In this document: in pieces, positions 1 through 5,232 of the stretch | How the letters are laid out: each line of letters opens with the position of its first letter | Position numbering within the stretch: the first letter of the stretch is position 1 | NCBI GenBank assembly: GCA_021736745.1 | Contig: JAIPFG010000170.1 | Location: 1-6,965, forward strand | From: Pseudomonadales bacterium | Lineage (GTDB): Bacteria; Pseudomonadota; Gammaproteobacteria; Pseudomonadales; IMCC2047 | Length of the DNA stretch: 6,965 nt | Reading direction: 5' to 3' | Program-made: the position numbers and the translations under genes | Notes under the pieces: model-generated | The model's database searches: none | What the model was told of the DNA's origin: nothing | The model's input: the letters and a program-made list of their open reading frames with translations, nothing else

Positions 1-124
1 ATTTCTCCGGCTGACGGAGAGTTTATAGATTAGAGCGGATTTACGTATTAATGTTTAGCATCTTGCTGGCCAAGATGCACCCTAAGACATTTGCTTGAAT
101 TCATTTGGACCCGCTTAATTTTAG
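1..124. other. Left-edge intergenic region with hairpin and possible tail of an upstream + strand gene
   Basis: No complete gene fits here. Frame 1 on the + strand is open from the edge to a TAG at 31-33 and reads ISPADGEFID, which could be the C-terminus of a gene lying off the window, but ten residues are not enough to identify it. Two inverted repeats are visible: TCTCCG/CGGAGA (4-9 with 15-20), and a perfect 8 bp stem GCATCTTG/CAAGATGC (58-65 with 71-78) with a 5 nt loop. The second lies 47 bp beyond the panE stop and could end transcription from either side, though neither strand has a good T-tract after it. Confidence 0.35.
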
Positions 125-1093
125 TTACCGTTGCCCTGCTCGAAATTCGATAGAGTTTTTGATCTTTCGATACAGCATTTCATTGGTTGGAACTGGAATG
201 CCAAGGGCTTTAGCCTGTCGACAAATAAAACCGGTGATCTGATCAATTTCCGTCGGTCGTGCGTTGTTCAAATCTTGATACATGGATGAATAATTTTGGG
301 CCGTGACTGTGATGTCCTGTGTTACCTGATTAAACAATGATGGTTTAGCGTATGGCAGTTTTAGTGCGCCCAAAATCATTTCTATTTCGCTGCAGATATC
401 CTGCATTAAGGAGACTAAGCGGGTATCATTCAACAACTCTCCATTACGGCAACGGTTGATGGCCGTTAATGGGTTGATGGCGCAGTTAATGGCTAATTTG
501 CGCCAAAGGTGTTCGAGCATATCACTCGACCAGTGAACATTTAACTCAATACCATTTAGTGATTTCATAAAATTTGTGTGAAGATTGTCTGGTTCACTGA
601 TGGCGGTTCGATTTAGAACACCAAAAAAGGTTTGTCCTTTTCCTGCCTGAATCACATGAAATGTATCGCGACGATAAGCCCCATCGCTGGTGGAGCCGCA
701 AATAACAGCGCGTCCTGGATATCTTTTGATGCACTCCTGCTGAACACCCATACCATTTAGTAACAGTACGATGCGTGCGTTCGGCGCTAAACGATGTTCA
801 ATCGAGTGAATGGCTGCTAGTGCATCAAAGCTTTTCGTGCAAACTATGAGGTTGTGGATAGGTGGATTTTTGTCTGAGCACAGCTGAATCTGAACAATGA
901 AAGAAGAAATACCGCCATTTTGTTCGAGTAGAATGGGGTGGTATTTTTCGCGTTTTGCCGTTGCGGGCTTAGTGCGTAATAGAAGTGTTACCTCTTTTCC
1001 GGCTCGAGACAAATGGCTTGCCCACAAGCAGCCGATAGCGCCTGCCCCCAGCACATGCCAGTGTGTTGATTCCGGGTTCTTATAAGATTTCAT
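125..1093 (-). CDS. panE: 2-dehydropantoate 2-reductase (ketopantoate reductase, ApbA/PanE family)
   Basis: A 322-residue cytoplasmic oxidoreductase, slightly longer than E. coli PanE (about 303). The family reduces 2-dehydropantoate to pantoate with NADPH in pantothenate and coenzyme A synthesis. The N-terminal Rossmann motif is GAGAIG at residues 16-21. Conserved positions follow in order: Lys87 in CTKSFD, Asn113-Gly114 in LLNGMG, and the C-terminal helical domain signature WRKLAINCAINPLTA (197-211), whose Lys199 matches the family's catalytic lysine. SSMYQDL (269-275) and PTEIDQITGF (280-289) with Glu282 match the substrate-binding segment. The ATG at 1093 is the only sensible start: the Rossmann motif begins soon after and no in-frame ATG lies between. 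No clear Shine-Dalgarno sequence precedes it, and the start lies in a 10 bp tandem repeat. It is divergent from yajQ and transcribed alone here. Paralogues of this fold act on other 2-keto acids, so the substrate is inferred from the motifs. Confidence 0.88.
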   Translation of the reverse strand: MKSYKNPESTHWHVLGAGAIGCLWASHLSRAGKEVTLLLRTKPATAKREKYHPILLEQNGGISSFIVQIQLCSDKNPPIHNLIVCTKSFDALAAIHSIEHRLAPNARIVLLLNGMGVQQECIKRYPGRAVICGSTSDGAYRRDTFHVIQAGKGQTFFGVLNRTAISEPDNLHTNFMKSLNGIELNVHWSSDMLEHLWRKLAINCAINPLTAINRCRNGELLNDTRLVSLMQDICSEIEMILGALKLPYAKPSLFNQVTQDITVTAQNYSSMYQDLNNARPTEIDQITGFICRQAKALGIPVPTNEMLYRKIKNSIEFRAGQR

Positions 1094-1110
1094 TTATTAG
1101 CATTTATTAG
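1091..1110. repeat. Tandem duplication of a 10-mer at the panE start codon
   Basis: CATTTATTAG occurs twice back to back (1091-1100 and 1101-1110). On the - strand each copy supplies an ATG. The inner one (1093) starts panE. The outer one (1103) is out of frame and opens only MLINEIL before a stop inside panE. Gain or loss of one copy would change the panE leader without touching the protein. Confidence 0.8.
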
Positions 1111-1121
1111 AAGGGTTAAAT

Positions 1122-1130
1122 TGGTAGAAT
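1122..1130 (+). promoter_or_regulatory. Candidate extended -10 promoter for yajQ
   Basis: TGGTAGAAT matches the extended -10 form TGnTATAAT with one mismatch in the hexamer. It would start RNA near 1137, about 35 nt ahead of the yajQ start codon. I see no convincing -35 box at 16-18 bp spacing, which extended -10 promoters can lack. This is a motif match only. Confidence 0.35.
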
Positions 1131-1172
1131 GGCGGGTTATTGTATTCTTATCAGTTATGGGAGAGAACCTTT

Positions 1173-1655
1173 ATGCCTTCATTTGATGTGGTATCGGAAG
1201 TAGACCAGCATGAAGTCACTAATGCGATTGATCAGGCGAACCGTGAAATTGGTACACGCTTCGACTTCAAAGGTGTCAACGCCAAGTTTGAGCAAAATGG
1301 ATTGCAGGTGGTTTTGGTCGCAGAGGTTGAGTTTCAATGTCAGCAAATGCTGGATATTTTGAAAACCAAACTGGTGAAGCGCGAAGTCGATATTGCCTGT
1401 ATGGAGTGTGGCGAGGTTGTTTTATCCGGTATGCAGGCAAGGATGGAGGTAACTTTGAGGCAGGGCATTGATGCGCCCCTGGCGAAGAAGATTGTAAAAA
1501 TGATCAAGGATAAGAAAATGAAAGTACAGGCGGCAATACAAGGCGACCAGGTGAGGGTTACCGGTAAAAAAAGAGATGACCTACAACAGGTGATTGCCAT
1601 GCTGCGAGAAGCCAATTTGGAATTGCCTTTACAATTTCATAATTTCCGCGATTGA
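1173..1655 (+). CDS. yajQ: YajQ family (DUF520) nucleotide-binding protein
   Basis: A 160-residue soluble protein, close to E. coli YajQ (163). It begins MPSFDVVSEVD and ends LQFHNFRD, both near-diagnostic of the family. RFDFKG lies at 29-34, and the most conserved block runs from KKIVKMIKDKKMKVQAAIQG to QVRVTGKKRDDLQ (105-138). Family members have been reported to bind nucleotides and RNA, and a Xanthomonas homologue to bind cyclic-di-GMP. The cellular role is still poorly defined, and ligand binding here is inferred only from family membership. I chose the ATG at 1173 over an in-frame start 11 codons upstream because GGGAGAG (1159-1165) sits 7 nt before it and the family starts with MPSFD. 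Residues 73-90 (DIACMECGEVVLSGMQAR), the least conserved part by eye, carry two cysteines. It is first in an apparent operon with the permease gene 6 bp downstream. Confidence 0.93.
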   Translation: MPSFDVVSEVDQHEVTNAIDQANREIGTRFDFKGVNAKFEQNGLQVVLVAEVEFQCQQMLDILKTKLVKREVDIACMECGEVVLSGMQARMEVTLRQGIDAPLAKKIVKMIKDKKMKVQAAIQGDQVRVTGKKRDDLQQVIAMLREANLELPLQFHNFRD

Positions 1656-1662
1656 CGCGGAA
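1644..1662 (+). promoter_or_regulatory. Hairpin spanning the yajQ stop and ampG start
   Basis: TTCCGCG (1644-1650) and CGCGGAA (1656-1662) form a perfect 7 bp GC-rich stem with a 5 nt loop, ATTGA. The yajQ TGA stop (1653-1655) starts in the loop, and the last stem base is the A of the downstream ATG. No T-tract follows, so it does not look like a terminator. The geometry suggests translational coupling: a ribosome finishing yajQ would open the stem that masks the next start. The repeat is seen directly; the function is inferred. Confidence 0.5.
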
Positions 1663-2903
1663 TGACCGATTTGAGCTTGCGAGAGGAAATTCTTAATCGG
1701 CGCATGTTGATTTGCGTCTTTACCGGCTTTACCTCTGGACTACCGCTTTACGTACTCATCCAACTTTTACCCGCCTGGTTGCGCGTGGAAGGGGTAGGGT
1801 TGGCCGAAATCGGATTTTTTGCCTTGGTAGGCTTCCCTTATACCTGGAAATTTATCTGGTCCCCTATCATTGATCGATATACCTTACCCTTTCTTGGCAG
1901 AAGGCGCGGCTGGATGCTGGTGACTCAACTGGCCCTGGTTATTTCGATCGCTTTACTTGGATTCTTAAAGCCTGCGTTTTCCATCTGGCCAATTGCTTAC
2001 ATGGCTGCCGGTGTAGCCTTTTTTAGCGCAAGCCAAGATATCGTGCTTGATGCATATCGTCGTGAGTTGCTACCGGATCGGGAATTAGGTTTGGGTAATG
2101 CTATTCATATCCAGGCTTATCGTTTGGCAGGCTTAGTCCCGGGCTCCTTGGCGTTAATTCTGGCAGACTTTTTACCTTGGCATACGGTATTTATTGTGGT
2201 GGCTGGTTTTATGGCGGTTGGCCTGGTATTGACACTTAGTATTAGTGAGGCGATAGTGGATCCGCATCCACCGAAAACTCTCAAAGAGGCAGTGGTGGAG
2301 CCATTCAGAGAGTTTATGTTACGAAAAGGCTTGCTTTCGGCGGTCCTTATCCTGGCTTTTATGTTTTTATACAAGCTGGGGGATAATATGGCTACTGCAC
2401 TATCCACCCCTTTTTATGTCGATGTTGGTTTTAGTCTTACGCAAATTGGCTCGATCGCTAAACTGTCATCTTTGGTAGCGGTGATTGTTGGCGGCCTAGT
2501 GGGTGGCGTCACCATGATTCGGTTAGGTATAAATCGAGCGCTTTGGTTGTTTGGCCTAGTCCAGATCATCAGTATTCTGGGGTTCGCGCTTCTCTCAGTG
2601 GTTGGGGCTAACCCCTATGTACTTGCGCTGGTGGTGAGCTTTGAATATTTGGGAGTTGGATTAGGTACTGCGGCGTTTACTGCTTTTATTGCAAGGGAAA
2701 CGAATCCGGTCTTTGCAGCAACACAATTTGCGCTCTTCACAGCCTTAGCTTCTCTGCCAAGAACAGTGGCCAATGCGCTCACGGGTATTATAATCGAGCG
2801 GGTTGGCTGGACGAGCTTTTTCATTATTTGCACGTTGTTGGCTATCCCAGGAATGCTGTTACTTTTTAAAGTGGCGCCCTGGTCATCAGACCAAACTGAA
2901 TAA
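1662..2903 (+). CDS. ampG: AmpG-like muropeptide permease (major facilitator superfamily)
   Basis: A 413-residue inner-membrane protein with about 12 hydrophobic segments, a shorter form than E. coli AmpG (491). AmpG imports anhydro-muropeptides released during wall turnover, using the proton gradient, for recycling; in some bacteria this also feeds AmpC beta-lactamase induction. Segments matching AmpG are FTGFTSGLPLY (20-30), LVGFPYTWKFIWSPIIDRYTL (55-75), the cytoplasmic loop FLGRRRGWMLVTQ (77-89), FFSASQDIVLDAYRRELLP (120-138), YRLAGLVPGSLALILAD (153-169) and LYKLGDNMATALSTPFYVD (236-254). The ATG at 1662 gives an N-terminus of the same length as E. coli AmpG before the first helix. Its Shine-Dalgarno is poor, which fits coupling to yajQ. 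A later in-frame ATG at 1704 would cut into the pre-helix segment. The family also holds peptide/acetyl-CoA type transporters, so muropeptide specificity is likely but unproven. No ampC or ampR is present in the window. Confidence 0.85.
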   Translation: MTDLSLREEILNRRMLICVFTGFTSGLPLYVLIQLLPAWLRVEGVGLAEIGFFALVGFPYTWKFIWSPIIDRYTLPFLGRRRGWMLVTQLALVISIALLGFLKPAFSIWPIAYMAAGVAFFSASQDIVLDAYRRELLPDRELGLGNAIHIQAYRLAGLVPGSLALILADFLPWHTVFIVVAGFMAVGLVLTLSISEAIVDPHPPKTLKEAVVEPFREFMLRKGLLSAVLILAFMFLYKLGDNMATALSTPFYVDVGFSLTQIGSIAKLSSLVAVIVGGLVGGVTMIRLGINRALWLFGLVQIISILGFALLSVVGANPYVLALVVSFEYLGVGLGTAAFTAFIARETNPVFAATQFALFTALASLPRTVANALTGIIIERVGWTSFFIICTLLAIPGMLLLFKVAPWSSDQTE

Positions 2904-2935
2904 TAACAAACGCGGCAACTACCGCGTTTGTTATT
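2902..2935. terminator. Bidirectional terminator between ampG and the convergent dehydrogenase
   Basis: AATAACAAACGCGG (2902-2915) and CCGCGTTTGTTATT (2922-2935) make a perfect 14 bp stem with a 6 nt loop. On either strand the 3' arm ends in the U-rich GUUUGUUAUU, so it can serve both convergent genes. The left arm overlaps the last two bases of the ampG TAA. A second, smaller inverted repeat, GGTTGTAA/TTACAACC (2939-2946 with 2954-2961), covers the stop of the dehydrogenase gene. Confidence 0.82.
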
Positions 2936-2953
2936 GAGGGTTGTAACTGATTA

Positions 2954-3718
2954 TTACAACCGCATACCGCCATCAATTTCCATTACCCGACCGGTATAGA
3001 AATCATTTTCAAAGAGATAAATGGCTGAGTGTGCGATTTCATCCGGATCACCCATACGGCGTAGCGGAATCATAGCAACCAGCTTCTCAAGAGCTTCAGG
3101 TTTCATGGATTCTGTCATTTCTGTTTTAGTGAAGCCCGGAGCGATACCGGCAACGCGAATACCATAGCGAGCTAATTCTTTTGCCCAGGTGACGGTCATA
3201 GAGGCGACACCGGATTTGGCTGCAGAGTAGTTACTTTGGCCCATGTTACCTGCACGGGATATACTGCAAATATTGATGATCAGGCCTTTTGTGCCCTTTT
3301 CAATCATGCGAATGGCGGCTTCCTGGCCACAGAGGAACACCCCTGTGAGGTTAACATCAATAACACTCTGCCATTGGCTGAGGTCCATGCCGCGTCTAAC
3401 ATTACCTTCTTTGTCAACCTTCACTAACAAAGCGTCCCGGGTAATGCCGGCGTTGTTAATTAAGCCATGTATCTCACCGAAATCATCCATAATTTGGTTG
3501 AAAGCCGCTATAACATCATCCTGATTAGCAACGTTTGCAGTGTAGCCTTTTGCCTCGCTACCTGCCTCACGGCAGAGTTGCGCTGTTTCATCGAGATTAT
3601 CCTGGCTCAGGTCTATAAGTGCGAGTTTGGCGCCTTTTTCGGCTAAAGAGATTGCCATTCCTCGCCCTAAACCTTGCCCCCCTCCAGTGATAACGATAAC
3701 CTTGTTATTCAGATTCAT
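2954..3718 (-). CDS. FabG-like short-chain dehydrogenase/reductase (3-oxoacyl-ACP reductase type)
   Basis: A 254-residue cytoplasmic enzyme of the classical SDR family, using NAD(P)H on a carbonyl or hydroxyl substrate. The cofactor motif TGGGQGLG is at 11-18, an acidic Asp37 follows the second strand (LALIDLS), NNAG is at 88-91, and the catalytic set is Asn123 (DVNLTG), Ser152, Tyr164 and Lys168 (YSAAK). It ends with the FabG-like MEIDGGM. Compared with E. coli FabG it has an insertion of about ten residues between GITRDALL and the WQSVIDVNL helix, and one residue fewer between Ser and Tyr. That suggests a FabG-like paralogue rather than the fatty-acid synthesis enzyme itself, and no fab genes adjoin it. 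Asp37 would fit NADH preference, a weak inference. The start at 3718 is supported by GGGGAG (3725-3730) 6 nt upstream. It is divergent from fxsA and convergent with ampG, so it is probably monocistronic. The exact substrate is unknown. Confidence 0.85.
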   Translation of the reverse strand: MNLNNKVIVITGGGQGLGRGMAISLAEKGAKLALIDLSQDNLDETAQLCREAGSEAKGYTANVANQDDVIAAFNQIMDDFGEIHGLINNAGITRDALLVKVDKEGNVRRGMDLSQWQSVIDVNLTGVFLCGQEAAIRMIEKGTKGLIINICSISRAGNMGQSNYSAAKSGVASMTVTWAKELARYGIRVAGIAPGFTKTEMTESMKPEALEKLVAMIPLRRMGDPDEIAHSAIYLFENDFYTGRVMEIDGGMRL

Positions 3719-4179
3719 AAATTTCTCCCCAAATTCGGTTTCGGACGTTGTTTGACCACTAGCGAATTTTGATGTTGCATTCGCAAAATATTATTGTTGC
3801 GTCGCGGAAAAACAGCCCTGATTATGTAGTAACTGGGATGAATTTCCTATTTATTTTTAAAAATAAGCAAGGTTTTTACAAACGGCAGCTTAATTTTTGA
3901 AAAATTTTAATTATTTTTCTCGAGGAAAAAAATATATAAAAAGCAATAAAAACAATATGTTAAAATATTTTTATCTGTGGGGAAATTGAATATTTGAGTC
4001 AGGGCAAAAATTACTATCTTTTTTGCTGTGATTATCAAGATAAGTTTGCAAATTAGTTTATTGTTTTTTCGCGGCACATAATAATGGCTATGAAAATTGG
4101 CTAATTTCACTGTTTGTACAAATTTCTAGATAGGCAAACAGCATGATTTATAGAATTGATTTGTTAATATGGAAGGCAA
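3719..4179. promoter_or_regulatory. Divergent intergenic region, AT-rich, between the dehydrogenase gene and fxsA
   Basis: It must carry the promoters of both flanking genes, but I find no confident -35/-10 pair for either. The stretch 3841-4080 is about 24% GC by hand count and full of A and T runs. Visible symmetry includes GCGAAT/ATTCGC (3762-3767 with 3779-3784), a perfect 16 bp palindrome at 3851-3866, AATTTTT-G-AAAAATT (3892-3906), TTATC-AA-GATAA (4032-4043) and TTTGTACAAA (4113-4122). A 67-codon frame on the - strand (3907-4110) has low-complexity composition and is not believable as a gene. No RNA gene is recognised. Confidence 0.6.
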
Positions 4180-4641
4180 ATGAAACTACTTTTTATACTC
4201 TTTGTAGTACTACCCATCGCTGAAATCATGCTATTGATTGAGGTGGGCAGCAGAATTGGTACCTTAAATACGGCTGCTTTGGTTGTGTTGACTGCCTTGA
4301 TTGGAAGTCTCATGCTACGACAGCAGGGGTTATCAACCCTGTTTCGGGCGAGAGAGCGCATTGACAGCGGGACTTTGCCTTTACAGGAAATGATGGAGGG
4401 AATTTGCTTGGCCGTAGGGGGCGCCCTTTTAGTGACCCCGGGTTTCATTACAGATTTTATTGGGTTCGCTTGTTTAATACCAGTGACGCGTCAATGGTTG
4501 GTAAAGCATGTCGCTAAGCAAGTCAGTATGAGTTCGGCATTTTCCATGCACACACAAATGAGGCGGGAAAATTTTCGAACTGATGATATTATTGAAGGGG
4601 AGTTTGAGGCGGATAAGGATAAGAACGACCACCTCAAATAA
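4180..4641 (+). CDS. fxsA: FxsA family membrane protein
   Basis: A 153-residue inner-membrane protein. E. coli FxsA, whose overproduction relieves F-plasmid exclusion of phage T7, is the reference member; its normal role is not known. The first helix spans about residues 3-22 (LLFILFVVLPIAEIMLLI), a second about 31-46, and a hydrophobic stretch runs over 73-102. Family features are LPIAEI near the N-terminus, IGSLMLRQQGL (41-51), LLVTPGFITDFIG (83-95) and a hydrophilic charged tail with DIIEGEFE (136-143). The ATG at 4180 follows GGAAGG (4171-4176) at a short 3 nt spacing, and the protein begins at the helix as in E. coli. It lies immediately upstream of groESL, an arrangement also found in E. 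coli. The heat-shock promoter is downstream of it, so fxsA is probably expressed separately. No confident terminator follows it. Confidence 0.88.
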   Translation: MKLLFILFVVLPIAEIMLLIEVGSRIGTLNTAALVVLTALIGSLMLRQQGLSTLFRARERIDSGTLPLQEMMEGICLAVGGALLVTPGFITDFIGFACLIPVTRQWLVKHVAKQVSMSSAFSMHTQMRRENFRTDDIIEGEFEADKDKNDHLK

Positions 4642-4890
4642 CCACCTCAGTACGGCTTAAGTTTATGCGTTTTTTCTGAAGTAGAAAAAAAATAAAAAAT
4701 CTTTATGCCCAGGTGTTGAATTCCTATTAACTACCCCCATTTATGCTGCACAGCCTTGAGACTCAGGTGGTTTTATGATCTGTCAATTCGGGTTGTTTGC
4801 TAGTTGAGCTCAATAACTGGTCTGTGTCTAAACATAATGGCTATCAGGCCTTAAAAACTGTTTTCAATTCATGTCAGGAGAGTGTGTACA
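4642..4890 (+). promoter_or_regulatory. groESL leader and upstream control region
   Basis: This 249 bp non-coding stretch contains the heat-shock promoter and roughly 140 nt of 5' leader before groES. A weak AT-only inverted repeat, TTTTTTCT/AGAAAAAA (4670-4677 with 4683-4690), lies after fxsA. TTTATGC occurs at 4662, 4702 and 4740. ACCACCTCA is repeated on either side of the fxsA stop (4628 and 4641). TTGAGCTCAA (4804-4813) is a perfect palindrome and the start of a weak sigma-70 like pair with TCTAAA (4828-4833). No CIRCE inverted repeat (TTAGCACTC type) is present. Confidence 0.55.
4715..4742 (+). promoter_or_regulatory. Sigma-32 (RpoH) heat-shock promoter of groESL
   Basis: GTTGAAT (4715-4721) resembles the sigma-32 -35 box CTTGAAA. 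After 13 bp comes CCCCATTT (4735-4742), an exact match to the -10 consensus CCCCATnT and identical to the -10 of E. coli groE. RNA should start near 4749-4750. Position, orientation and the lack of CIRCE all fit RpoH control of the chaperonin operon. Confidence 0.8.
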
Positions 4891-5184
4891 ATGAAAATTC
4901 GTCCTTTATACGACCGGATCGTTGTTCGTCGGGAGGAAGAAGAGACCACCACAGCTGGTGGTATCGTATTACCTGGTTCCGCTACAGAAAAGCCCAATCA
5001 GGGATCAGTAGTCGCGATAGGTGAAGGTAGAGTCCTCGATAACGGTGATGTCCGCCCTTTAGCGGTTAAAGTCGGTGATAAAGTGATTTTCGGTAAATAC
5101 GCCGGGAGTAACACTATTAAGGTAGACGGCGAAGAACTGCTGATTTTGAGCGAAAGCGAAATATACGGCGTTATTGAAGGTTAA
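4891..5184 (+). CDS. groES: Co-chaperonin GroES (10 kDa chaperonin, Cpn10)
   Basis: A 97-residue protein, the same length as E. coli GroES. Seven copies form the lid that caps the GroEL cavity in the ATP-bound state, so that trapped proteins fold inside. It starts MKIRPLYDRIVVRR. The mobile loop (about 16-32) carries the GroEL-contacting tripeptide Ile25-Val26-Leu27 in GGIVLPG, and the beta-barrel body ends DGEELLILSESEIYGVIE. The ATG at 4891 is preferred over an in-frame GTG at 4882 because it gives the standard family N-terminus; AGGAGAG (4876-4882) lies 8 nt upstream of it. It is first in the groES-groEL operon, under the sigma-32 type promoter about 150 bp upstream. Confidence 0.97.
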   Translation: MKIRPLYDRIVVRREEEETTTAGGIVLPGSATEKPNQGSVVAIGEGRVLDNGDVRPLAVKVGDKVIFGKYAGSNTIKVDGEELLILSESEIYGVIEG

Positions 5185-5232
5185 TCTTTTCGTATTTTTT
5201 GTTGATTAAAATTTTATTTAAAGGAAAGAAAA

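Noticed and set aside
1662..2903. The permease gene as a truncated AmpG
   Set aside because: It is shorter than E. coli AmpG, but a full set of about 12 membrane segments is present and it ends cleanly before a terminator, so it looks like a complete short-form member.
3907..4110. 67-codon ORF on the - strand in the AT-rich intergenic region
   Set aside because: Composition is low-complexity (K, I, F, N and Y from A/T runs), with no recognisable family and no good ribosome site.
4670..4690. TTTTTTCT/AGAAAAAA inverted repeat as the fxsA terminator
   Set aside because: The stem is almost entirely A-T and no T-tract follows on the + strand, so it is not a convincing intrinsic terminator.
4756..4779. 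TTGAGA and TATGAT as a sigma-70 promoter in the groESL leader
   Set aside because: The spacer is only 12 bp, well short of the usual 16-18.
4642..4890. CIRCE operator upstream of groES
   Set aside because: No TTAGCACTC-N9-GAGTGCTAA type inverted repeat could be found in the region.
4797..5024. 75-codon + strand ORF overlapping the start of groES in another frame
   Set aside because: It begins at a TTG with no ribosome site and runs mostly through groES codons in the wrong frame.
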